DNA of 7,049 nt from CAZUFB01 sp964619775 (GTDB lineage Bacteria; Actinomycetota; Coriobacteriia; Coriobacteriales; UMGS124), in the NCBI GenBank assembly GCA_964619775.1, contig CAZUFB010000099.1, positions 1 to 7,049 on the forward strand, read 5' to 3'. Positions within the stretch are counted from its first letter, which is position 1, and each line of letters opens with the position of its first letter. The notes below the pieces were generated by a model. It had not been told where the DNA came from, searched no databases, and was given only the letters and a program-made list of their open reading frames with translations. A program made the translations under genes and the position numbers. Positions 1 through 5,120 of this stretch are shown here, piece by piece.

Positions 1-865
1 TGGAGCCGCCCATCTTTTCAACGATTTGTTTGGCGATGGAAAGCCCCAGCCCGCTTCCTTTTTCTGAGCGACCCATATCGCATTTATACAGTCGGTCGAA
101 GATGTGCGCAAGGTCGACTTGGGAAATCCCGACACCGTTATCCAAAACAGAAATGCTGATCTGCCGGCCATCTGTTTCCAGAGCGATGCCTACATGACTG
201 GCACGGCTGTGGGCGACCACATTCTGAATCAGGTTGTTGACGATGCGCCGATATGCGTCTGCGTCCAGCCGTGCCATGCACGGGGTCTCCGGTATAGAGA
301 TATCAAAGGTGAGGCCGTTTTCTTCCAGAACAGGAACCCAGTCCTTTAGATTCTCTCTGGTCAACTCCGTTATCTCTACGGGCTCCATGATAAATAAAAA
401 TTCATCTGAATTCAATTTGAACCAGTCAAAAAGAACGTCAATATAGGCTTTTAAATCATAGGCTTTCCTCTCGGCGATGCGGACATAGTCGTCATGTTCC
501 TTTCCGGTCACAGCCCCTCGGCAGGCGGCATCCAGATAGCCGATCAATGTGGTGAGAGGCGTCCTCACGTCGTGGGAAAGGCTTGTCATGAGCTGCCTGC
601 TCATCTCGTCGTTGCGGTGCATGGCGGCGAGCTGTGCTTCATACCCCGAAACGATCTGGTTGACCTGATAGGTAATGGAGGCTGTCAGATCTCCTGGTTT
701 TGCCAGCAGCTTTCGGTTTCCGTTCCCTTCTCTGATTTCTGAAAGTATGTTTTCTATTTCACGCAGCTGAGATTTTGTGTGCAGCAGCTTGATCCCCAAA
801 ACCAAGATGAAGCAGAGTGCCACGATTCCCCATATAAACACGATGGCCGTTATCCCATCATCCAT
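1..865 (-). CDS. Sensor histidine kinase, C-terminus cut by window edge
   Basis: This is the membrane-bound kinase of a two-component system, which autophosphorylates on histidine and passes the phosphate to the regulator encoded just upstream. My translation from ATG at 865 gives 288 visible residues. Residues 5-26 form one hydrophobic helix and a charged, helical linker follows; I see no extracellular sensor domain and no second membrane segment. The H-box is SLSHDVRTPL with His98. The N-box is NNLIQN (210-215), the G1 box DNGVG (242-246), the F-box IFDRLYK (255-261), and the G2 box GSGLGLSIAK (270-279). Only the last stretch of the ATPase domain is missing. The ATG lies 5 bases after the regulator's stop, with AAGGAG (877-882, minus strand) 11 bases ahead, so the genes are probably co-transcribed. 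Codons are more A/T-rich than in the rightward genes. Related short-input kinases often sit beside peptide-antibiotic ABC transporters, but the signal here is unknown. Confidence 0.93.
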   Translation of the reverse strand, partial: MDDGITAIVFIWGIVALCFILVLGIKLLHTKSQLREIENILSEIREGNGNRKLLAKPGDLTASITYQVNQIVSGYEAQLAAMHRNDEMSRQLMTSLSHDVRTPLTTLIGYLDAACRGAVTGKEHDDYVRIAERKAYDLKAYIDVLFDWFKLNSDEFLFIMEPVEITELTRENLKDWVPVLEENGLTFDISIPETPCMARLDADAYRRIVNNLIQNVVAHSRASHVGIALETDGRQISISVLDNGVGISQVDLAHIFDRLYKCDMGRSEKGSGLGLSIAKQIVEKMGGS

Positions 866-870
866 GCGTC

Positions 871-1560
871 TCAGAGCTCCTTGTTGAATCGGTAGCCGAT
901 TCCCTTCACGGTTTGGATTACCGTGGGGGAGCCGGGGTCCGGCTCCACCTTTTTTCGCAGCTTGCTAATCATGACCATGATGCTGGCATCATCATAGCAA
1001 TATTCTTCCTGCCAGACTGCCTCGTAAATTTGCTTTTTTGTCATAATTTTCCCCTGATTCTGGGCCAGATATAAAAGAAGCTCGAATTCCTTATTCGGCA
1101 GTTCAACCGTCCCATGCTCAGTGGTTACACTGCGTTCATCCAGGTTGATTTTTAGTCCGGTATAGGAGAGCACTCCGGTTGTGTCCGTTCCGTTCAGCAC
1201 GGTATACCGCCGGATGAGGGAGACGACTCTGGCTAAAAACTCGTCCATCTCAAACGGCTTTGTCAGATAGTCGTCCGCTCCGGAGCGCAGGCCGCGCACT
1301 TTGCTGGCACTATCGTCTTTTGCCGTTAGCATCAGAACCGGGACGGAGCTGCTTTCCCGGATTTTCTCAAGCACGTCGAAGCCGCTGAGCCCCGGCATCA
1401 TAGCATCCAACACCACCAACTGATAGCAGCCTTCGGAAAGAGCCGCAATGCCTTCTTTGCCAGAATGGCGGCAGTCCGCCTGTATCTCTTCTAATTGGAG
1501 CTGCCTCTTCAGCAGGGCGCACAATTCTCGGTCATCATCAATAATCAGAATTTGTTTCAC
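871..1560 (-). CDS. OmpR/PhoB-family two-component response regulator
   Basis: This 229-residue regulator has the usual length for the family. The N-terminal receiver (about 1-115) has the acidic pocket D8-D9-D10, phosphoacceptor Asp52 in VVLDAMMPG, Thr79 in LMLTAKDD and Lys101 in LTKPF, so it should be phosphorylatable. The C-terminal winged helix (about 128-227) has the expected LPNKEFELLLYLAQN, ISKLRKK and TVKGIGYRF signatures and should bind DNA as a dimer. The start is GTG at 1560, with AAGGA (1571-1575, minus strand) about 10 bases ahead. A nearby ATG (1570-1568) is out of frame and ends at once. It is the first gene of an operon with the kinase. Its composition matches the kinase rather than the GC-rich genes to the right, suggesting joint acquisition. 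The relatives I recall are regulators of cell-envelope or antimicrobial-peptide resistance in Clostridia; the target is not visible here. Confidence 0.97.
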   Translation of the reverse strand: MKQILIIDDDRELCALLKRQLQLEEIQADCRHSGKEGIAALSEGCYQLVVLDAMMPGLSGFDVLEKIRESSSVPVLMLTAKDDSASKVRGLRSGADDYLTKPFEMDEFLARVVSLIRRYTVLNGTDTTGVLSYTGLKINLDERSVTTEHGTVELPNKEFELLLYLAQNQGKIMTKKQIYEAVWQEEYCYDDASIMVMISKLRKKVEPDPGSPTVIQTVKGIGYRFNKEL

Positions 1561-1615
1561 GATGGCCGCATCCTTTCCCAGCTTTGCCCATTCCTTATGC
1601 CGACCAAGTCACTGC

Positions 1616-1700
1616 GCTCGTTATAATTTATAGGTTTGGATAGGCTTGGACGACACAAGGCATAAAAACAACCAATGAAGCGAATCAATGGAATATAAAT
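1616..1700 (-). promoter_or_regulatory. A/T-rich probable promoter region of the two-component operon
   Basis: On the minus strand this block contains TATAAATTATAA (1632-1621), which could hold a -10 element. A TTGTGT lies about 20 bases upstream of TATAAA, a longer spacer than ideal. A second weak option is TTGATT followed after 17 bases by TTATGC. The block is the most A/T-rich part of the region upstream of the regulator and lies about 60-140 bases from its GTG. The exact start site cannot be fixed by eye. Confidence 0.25.
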
Positions 1701-1804
1701 CCAGAAAAGCCCTCTGGAAGTAGACGCATGACGGACCTCCCGCTCTTCTCGGGGAGCCAAAGCCGGTGTCGTCGCGGCGAACCTGCCATACGATGCGTTG
1801 AGTG

Positions 1805-1849
1805 AAAACGGTTTAAAACGGGGTGTGAACGGCGATTGGGTGCCGTTCA
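1805..1849. repeat. Helically phased AACGG repeats with an inverted copy
   Basis: AACGG occurs at 1807-1811, 1817-1821 and 1828-1832, with start-to-start distances of 10 and 11 bases, so all face the same side of the helix. The first two are part of a longer AAAACGG repeat (1805-1811, 1815-1821). The reverse complement CCGTT is at 1843-1847. The cluster ends about 55 bases upstream of the -35 of the rightward promoter. It could be an activator or repressor site; LytTR proteins do bind direct repeats, but these do not match the usual LytTR consensus or spacing well. Confidence 0.4.
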
Positions 1850-1860
1850 TGACATTTTTT
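1824..1860 (+). terminator. Terminator-like hairpin with T6 tail
   Basis: A perfect 8-base inverted repeat, TGAACGGC (1826-1833) and GCCGTTCA (1842-1849), encloses an 8-base loop. Two G-T pairs can extend it outward to 1824 and 1851. A T6 run follows at 1855-1860, three bases after the extended stem. This is the form of a factor-independent terminator reading rightwards. No plus-strand gene ends just before it, so it may be a remnant of a gene lost at the junction, part of a regulatory leader, or chance. It overlaps the AACGG repeats, which offer a competing explanation. Confidence 0.35.
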
Positions 1861-1902
1861 CGGTTGAAAAATACATCGCGAGACCAAATCGGTGAAAAGA
1901 GA

Positions 1903-1931
1903 TTGAACTTTTTCAACTGTATGGCTTTAAT
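1903..1931 (+). promoter_or_regulatory. Sigma70-like promoter for the LytTR gene
   Basis: TTGAAC (1903-1908) is followed after exactly 17 bases by TTTAAT (1926-1931), a good match to the -35/-10 consensus with ideal spacing, inside a locally A/T-rich stretch. The -35 sits in a small palindrome, TTGAA-CTTT-TTCAA (1903-1916), which could be an operator. Transcription would start near 1938, giving a leader of about 250 bases before the ATG at 2186. Confidence 0.5.
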
Positions 1932-2035
1932 GCAATGTACTTTACAGCCCGTCGCATCCGCTTGAGCGCGGAACGCCGGCGGGTTGTGGACGAGGATCCT
2001 CTTTTCCGGCAAGCCTGCAAGACGACCGTAGATGC

Positions 2036-2046
2036 GGGGGGGGGGG
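2036..2046. repeat. Homopolymer run of eleven G
   Basis: An uninterrupted G11 tract lies about 140 bases upstream of the LytTR start codon and, if the promoter at 1903-1931 is used, inside its untranslated leader. Runs of this length are prone to slippage and are a known basis of phase variation in other bacteria. Here it is outside any reading frame, so it could only tune expression. The exact count may also be a sequencing or assembly artefact. Confidence 0.8.
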
Positions 2047-2185
2047 CTTCAAAGACATGACGCACGCTATGCCATTCTCGGCTACATGCTTTGATGCATG
2101 CCTGCCTTCTAGTTCCAGACCCTTCGACTCGGCTTGGGCTGGCGGCTTGTGCCGTTCGGCGTGCTGCGACCGCTGAGGTTTCCGC

Positions 2186-2914
2186 ATGTATCGGGTAATG
2201 GTGGCGCTTGAGTCTGGCGACCGCGCCGAGGAGCTCGTCCAAGCGATTGTTTCCCACGAACTTGCAGCCTTCCTCGACGTTTTCACGGTCGCGTCGCTCG
2301 ACGAGTTCAAAGGCTCGCTGACGGGTGCTCGCTATCCCGACATCGTGTTCATCGACCCTGCGTTTGACGCCCGGGCTGAGGGTCCCAGCGGCATCGACCT
2401 GATCGAGCGGTATTTTTCCGGCAGTGCGGGCGTGCAGGTGGTGTACGTTTCGCAAGGGTTCGATTACGTGATGCAGGTCTACCGTACCCGGCATATCAAC
2501 CATCTGGTAGGCCCCGTCACGGAGGAGGGCGTGCACTGGGCGATCGACCAGGCGGCCAAACGCTTGCGCGTCATTGCCGATCGCCCCCTGACCGTGCGTG
2601 CCGACGGCCATCTGCGGGCGCTGTTCCCGCGCCGCATCCGCTTTGTGGAGAGCGACCGGCGCAAGTGCCACATCCATGTGGACGACGAGATGCTGACAAC
2701 CTATGCGACCCTCGACTCGTTGGCGCGCGAACTGCCGCCGTCGTTTGTGCGCAGCCACAAGAGCTTCTTGGTGAACATGGGCTTCGTCGAGTCGGTGGGC
2801 GTCGCGTACGTCAACCTGTTCGGAGGCGAGCAGGTGCCCGTGAGCCAAAAGCGCCGGCATGCGACGAACGAGGCCTTCATGCGCTACAGCGAGGGCTGCC
2901 GGCGCATGCTGTAG
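2186..2914 (+). CDS. LytTR-family DNA-binding regulator with degenerate receiver
   Basis: The 242-residue protein is laid out like a LytTR response regulator. Residues 1-125 resemble a receiver: IVFIDPAF places Asp57 at the phosphoacceptor position and YVSQ places Ser89 at the Thr/Ser position. The N-terminal acidic pair is absent (VALES where DD is expected), and the conserved lysine before proline is replaced by Gly109 (LVGPV). Ordinary phosphorylation is therefore doubtful. Residues about 135-240 form the LytTR domain, with RIRFVESDRRKCHIH, the LARELPPSFVRSHKSFLVN core and PVSQKRR near the end. The start is ATG at 2186, with a modest TGAGG 7 bases ahead. GC-rich codons match the genes to the right. 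No histidine kinase lies beside it on the same strand; the Clostridia-like kinase to the left belongs to a different regulator. Targets are unknown; the two downstream genes or its own promoter are possible. Confidence 0.93.
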   Translation: MYRVMVALESGDRAEELVQAIVSHELAAFLDVFTVASLDEFKGSLTGARYPDIVFIDPAFDARAEGPSGIDLIERYFSGSAGVQVVYVSQGFDYVMQVYRTRHINHLVGPVTEEGVHWAIDQAAKRLRVIADRPLTVRADGHLRALFPRRIRFVESDRRKCHIHVDDEMLTTYATLDSLARELPPSFVRSHKSFLVNMGFVESVGVAYVNLFGGEQVPVSQKRRHATNEAFMRYSEGCRRML

Positions 2915-2930
2915 CACCCTGTTCTTTTCT

Positions 2931-2955
2931 CCCGACGTGCCACGCTGCCGTCGGG
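2931..2955 (+). terminator. GC-rich hairpin after the LytTR gene
   Basis: CCCGACG (2931-2937) and CGTCGGG (2949-2955) form a perfect 7-base stem with an 11-base loop, beginning 17 bases after the stop codon. No T-run follows, so it is a weak candidate for intrinsic termination. Its position right after the gene is the main support. Confidence 0.3.
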
Positions 2956-2959
2956 GCGT

Positions 2960-2990
2960 TTGCGTGTGCGCGTCTTTGAGCTGCTACACT
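2960..2990 (+). promoter_or_regulatory. Possible promoter of the LOTUS-DUF3825 gene
   Basis: TACACT (2985-2990), preceded by TGC as in an extended -10, is a plausible -10 element. TTGCGT (2960-2965) is a possible -35, but the spacer is 19 bases. Transcription would begin near 2997, at the left arm of the inverted repeat at 2995-3030. Confidence 0.35.
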
Positions 2991-2994
2991 ATGG

Positions 2995-3030
2995 GACGGG
3001 CGGCCGCGCCGTGTGTACCGCCCGCCCGTC
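2995..3030 (+). repeat. 9-base inverted repeat in the leader of the LOTUS-DUF3825 gene
   Basis: GACGGGCGG (2995-3003) and CCGCCCGTC (3022-3030) are perfectly complementary, with 18 bases between them. If the promoter just upstream is real, the hairpin sits at the very 5' end of the transcript, where it could stabilise the RNA or serve as a protein-binding site. It ends 27 bases before the start codon, so it need not mask translation. As DNA it could be an operator downstream of the -10. Confidence 0.5.
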
Positions 3031-3057
3031 AGCGTCCAAAAGAGAAAGCAGCCGGCC

Positions 3058-4788
3058 ATGAACGCATCGTCCCAGACCGTCCCCCTCGCCGACCGTCAGC
3101 GCATCTACCGCATCTTGGCCGACAAGTTCGAGTTCGGCAAGGCCATCCCCATGGCGACCATCGCGTTTGCCCTGATGGACGCCGGGGTCGACAAGGAGGA
3201 CTACGGCTATAAGAAGCTCAAGGCGTTTTTGGCCGACATGGACGACTTTCTCTCGTTCACCGACATCATCGCGGGAGGGGTGCCGCAGCGCCTGGTGACC
3301 ATCGAGAAGCGCGACGACTGGACGGCCGAGCGCACGTCCGACGCCCCCGACGCGGCGCCGGAGCCGTCGGGCGGCGCGGGCGAGTGCGACCGCCCGGCTT
3401 GCGGCGGCCCCGACGACGGGGAGGCGCTTTCCCTGGTCCGCCGCATGGCGCAGACCTCTGAATACGTGCGCGGCCCCGTGCCGCGCGGCATCATGGAGGA
3501 ACTGCGCTCCCGACTGTCGAGCTTTACGTATTTCCCAGGGGCAACGCTCGACATCTTGCGCGAGAGCGCCCCGGGCGTCCCCGACGTGGCCCGCCTGCTC
3601 GACGAGGACTGGACGCGCGCCTTTGAGGCGGGGGCGCTGCGCTACTACGAGGGCAAGGTCATCTTCCCGCTGCATGTGATGCGCGGCGACGGCAAGACCC
3701 CCATCGAGATCTCGATCCGCCACGTGAACTATCAAAACGAGGAAGAAAAGCCTTGGTATCTCTGCTACGTGGACGACTACGTGCCCCCAAGCCGGCCGAA
3801 GAGGCGCACGGCGCCGAGCCTCGAGCTCGAGAAGTTCGCGCGGCTGGGTTCGTGGGACCAGTTTTTGGGCACGCTGGCCGGCCTCGCCCTGCCCGAGCCG
3901 TGGGACTTCGGCTCGCCGTCGGAGGACGGGACGCAGGGGCGCTGGGCTATCCTCAAAAGTTACGTCCGCATGACGTTCTACCGCCTCAAGCTTGAAGACA
4001 AGATCTGCATCGACGACGACGGCACGTTTGCCGCCTTCAACACGGGGCTCGCGACGCGCCGCTACGACGACATCTACGCCTGCTTCGAGTCTCTGGGCGG
4101 CGCGTCCTCCCCGACGGGGGGACGCAGGGGCGGGGACGGGGCGCCGGCGTGGAGGTTCGCCGGCTTCTGCACCGGGGGTTCGCGCGGTCTGGGCAAGCGC
4201 CTGGTGAACCTGTTCAGCCCGCTGCCCGAGCCTGCATCGTACTTCGAACGCAAGGACGACCTGCTGTTCGACTTGGAGAAGAAGCTCATCATCGATTTCG
4301 AGCACGTGCTGGTGGACAACATCAGCCGCCTGCCCGTGGCGTTCCTCGAGGATGAGATGCGCGGCAACGACGCCGCCGTCGAGCTGCTGGCTAAGGGCGT
4401 GGCCGGTGACGCCGCCACGCGTGCGCACTGCTTTGCCGAGCTGGGGGCGATCGTCCGCGACGACGCGCGCCTGTTCCGCCGGCTGCGGCGCTGCGTGGAC
4501 GAAGCGGTGGAGGTGGCGCGCAAGCGGGTGCGCTGGAACTTCAAGACGGCGATTCCCTGCTACTACCCCCGCGTCAACAGCATGAGCCTGCTGCTGCCGC
4601 TGTGCCTGGTGGAGGATGGCGTCGCCGACGCGGCGCTGGTGGTGCAGCAGACGCTTTCGGACAACTACCAGGGCCAGACCATCCTCACGATGCGCCAGGC
4701 GTACATGCACGCGCGCCTCATCTGCCGCCCCGACAGCGAATGGCTGACCACGGTCAGCTGCAGCGGTCCCGGCGACGAGGAGGAATAG
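3058..4788 (+). CDS. OST-HTH/LOTUS-like and DUF3825-like domain protein
   Basis: The 576-residue protein looks soluble and cytoplasmic, with no signal peptide or membrane segment. Residues about 13-82 resemble an OST-HTH/LOTUS domain: a helical start, then GVDKEDYGYKKLKAFLADM and a closing GGVPQRLVTI. A low-complexity Asp/Pro/Gly-rich linker follows (about 89-122). A middle region (about 125-242) holds FPLHVMRGDGKTPIEISI and PWYLCYVDDYV. The C-terminal region (about 255-560) fits DUF3825, with FNTGLATRRYDDIYACFE (327-344), RVNSMSLLLPLCLVEDG (505-521) and the segment from about Gln540. LOTUS domains are predicted or shown to bind RNA, so RNA binding is a reasonable but unproven role; DUF3825 has no known activity. 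I chose ATG at 3058, with GAGAAAG about 9 bases ahead, over GTG at 3013, which lies inside an inverted repeat and has no ribosome binding site. Domain names are from recognition, not a search. Confidence 0.9.
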   Translation: MNASSQTVPLADRQRIYRILADKFEFGKAIPMATIAFALMDAGVDKEDYGYKKLKAFLADMDDFLSFTDIIAGGVPQRLVTIEKRDDWTAERTSDAPDAAPEPSGGAGECDRPACGGPDDGEALSLVRRMAQTSEYVRGPVPRGIMEELRSRLSSFTYFPGATLDILRESAPGVPDVARLLDEDWTRAFEAGALRYYEGKVIFPLHVMRGDGKTPIEISIRHVNYQNEEEKPWYLCYVDDYVPPSRPKRRTAPSLELEKFARLGSWDQFLGTLAGLALPEPWDFGSPSEDGTQGRWAILKSYVRMTFYRLKLEDKICIDDDGTFAAFNTGLATRRYDDIYACFESLGGASSPTGGRRGGDGAPAWRFAGFCTGGSRGLGKRLVNLFSPLPEPASYFERKDDLLFDLEKKLIIDFEHVLVDNISRLPVAFLEDEMRGNDAAVELLAKGVAGDAATRAHCFAELGAIVRDDARLFRRLRRCVDEAVEVARKRVRWNFKTAIPCYYPRVNSMSLLLPLCLVEDGVADAALVVQQTLSDNYQGQTILTMRQAYMHARLICRPDSEWLTTVSCSGPGDEEE

Positions 4789-4835
4789 GGACCGTGCAGA
4801 ATGCATGGGTCCCGCCCCGGCGCGCGGCGCGGCCG

Positions 4836-4870
4836 GTCGGGCCGTTGGACGGCCGACGTTCTGTTTGTTC
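4836..4870 (+). terminator. Probable intrinsic terminator of the LOTUS-DUF3825 gene
   Basis: A strong stem forms from GTC plus GGCCGT (4836-4845, one bulged G) and ACGGCC plus GAC (4849-4857), with loop TGG. It is followed by the T-rich stretch GTTCTGTTTGTTC (4858-4870). It lies about 50 bases after the stop at 4788. The tail is interrupted by G and C, so efficiency is uncertain, but form and position fit a terminator separating this gene from the flavoprotein gene. Confidence 0.5.
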
Positions 4871-4889
4871 GACTTGACAAATGAATAAT
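4864..4889 (+). promoter_or_regulatory. Possible promoter/operator upstream of the flavoprotein gene
   Basis: A perfect TTGACA -35 hexamer lies at 4874-4879, but the best -10 near the right distance is poor (TGAACT, 4895-4900, spacer 15). An alternative -10, AATAAT (4884-4889), has only a weak -35 (CTGTTT, 4861-4866). The segment also contains TTTGT (4864-4868) and ACAAA (4877-4881), an 18-base dyad whose half-site spacing resembles CRP/FNR-family sites. The dyad overlaps the terminator tail, so one element may be serving two roles. Confidence 0.3.
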
Positions 4890-5120
4890 GGCTCTGAACT
4901 GCGCTTTCGTATTCCCCCTCAAAATGCGTCTACCGTTATGCGCCCCAAGGGGACAACAATGGCGGCAAGACGCACCACAGCGCGGCCGCTTCGCCGCCTG
5001 CCCAGACGCCTCGAAATGGCCCTGGACGGAGACGGAGGTTTGCAGCGGCGGTTTTTTCTGGGTGCGTTATCGGGGGCGCGTCATAAGGGGGCGCGCCGCA
5101 CGGCTGCAAGGAGGAAACCC
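4890..5120 (+). other. Long untranslated leader with strong ribosome binding site
   Basis: About 230 bases precede the flavoprotein start without a credible gene. The frame of the flavoprotein is open back to 4881, but that extension is Arg-rich and would bury a Tat signal. The real start is marked by AAGGAGG (5108-5114), 6 bases before ATG 5121. Other structures are a GCGGC/GCCGC hairpin (4982-4997), a T6 run at 5052-5057 and a direct repeat GGGGGCGCG (5072-5080, 5087-5095). I recognise no riboswitch class. Confidence 0.5.

Larger units (their letters stand above)
1561..2185. other. Long intergenic region across a composition boundary
   Basis: This region separates the minus-strand two-component operon from the plus-strand LytTR gene. 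Roughly 1,610-1,720 is A/T-rich and resembles the two-component genes; from about 1,730 the sequence takes on the GC-rich host style, though 1,800-1,950 is again fairly A/T-rich. I find no convincing gene. A minus-strand open frame (2012-1557) and a plus-strand frame open from 1732 to 1962 both lack a good start with a ribosome binding site. Small inverted repeats occur at 1701-1717 (CCAGA/TCTGG) and 2085-2100 (CATGC/GCATG). No transposase, tRNA or direct-repeat att pair is visible, so the nature of the junction is open. Confidence 0.6.

Noticed and set aside
1557..2012. Minus-strand open frame of 151 codons whose stop overlaps the GTG of the response regulator.
   Set aside because: It runs across the composition boundary and the rightward promoter, has no recognisable domain and no clear ribosome binding site. 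I treat it as chance, though its last part lies in the TCS-like DNA.
1913..2917. Long minus-strand open frame of 334 codons opposite the LytTR gene.
   Set aside because: It is a shadow typical of GC-rich coding DNA. The plus strand encodes a recognisable LytTR domain there.
3013..3057. GTG start giving 15 extra residues on the LOTUS-DUF3825 protein.
   Set aside because: The GTG lies inside the inverted repeat and has no ribosome binding site; ATG 3058 is better placed relative to the LOTUS-like domain.
2989..4806. Minus-strand open frame of 605 codons opposite the LOTUS-DUF3825 gene.
   Set aside because: Its translation is rich in Ala, Arg, His and Val with no motif, as expected of an antisense shadow; the plus strand has family motifs.
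4881..5120. 80-codon N-terminal extension of the flavoprotein.
   Set aside because: It is Arg-rich with no family similarity and would hide the Tat signal. The strong AAGGAGG just before 5121 decides the start.
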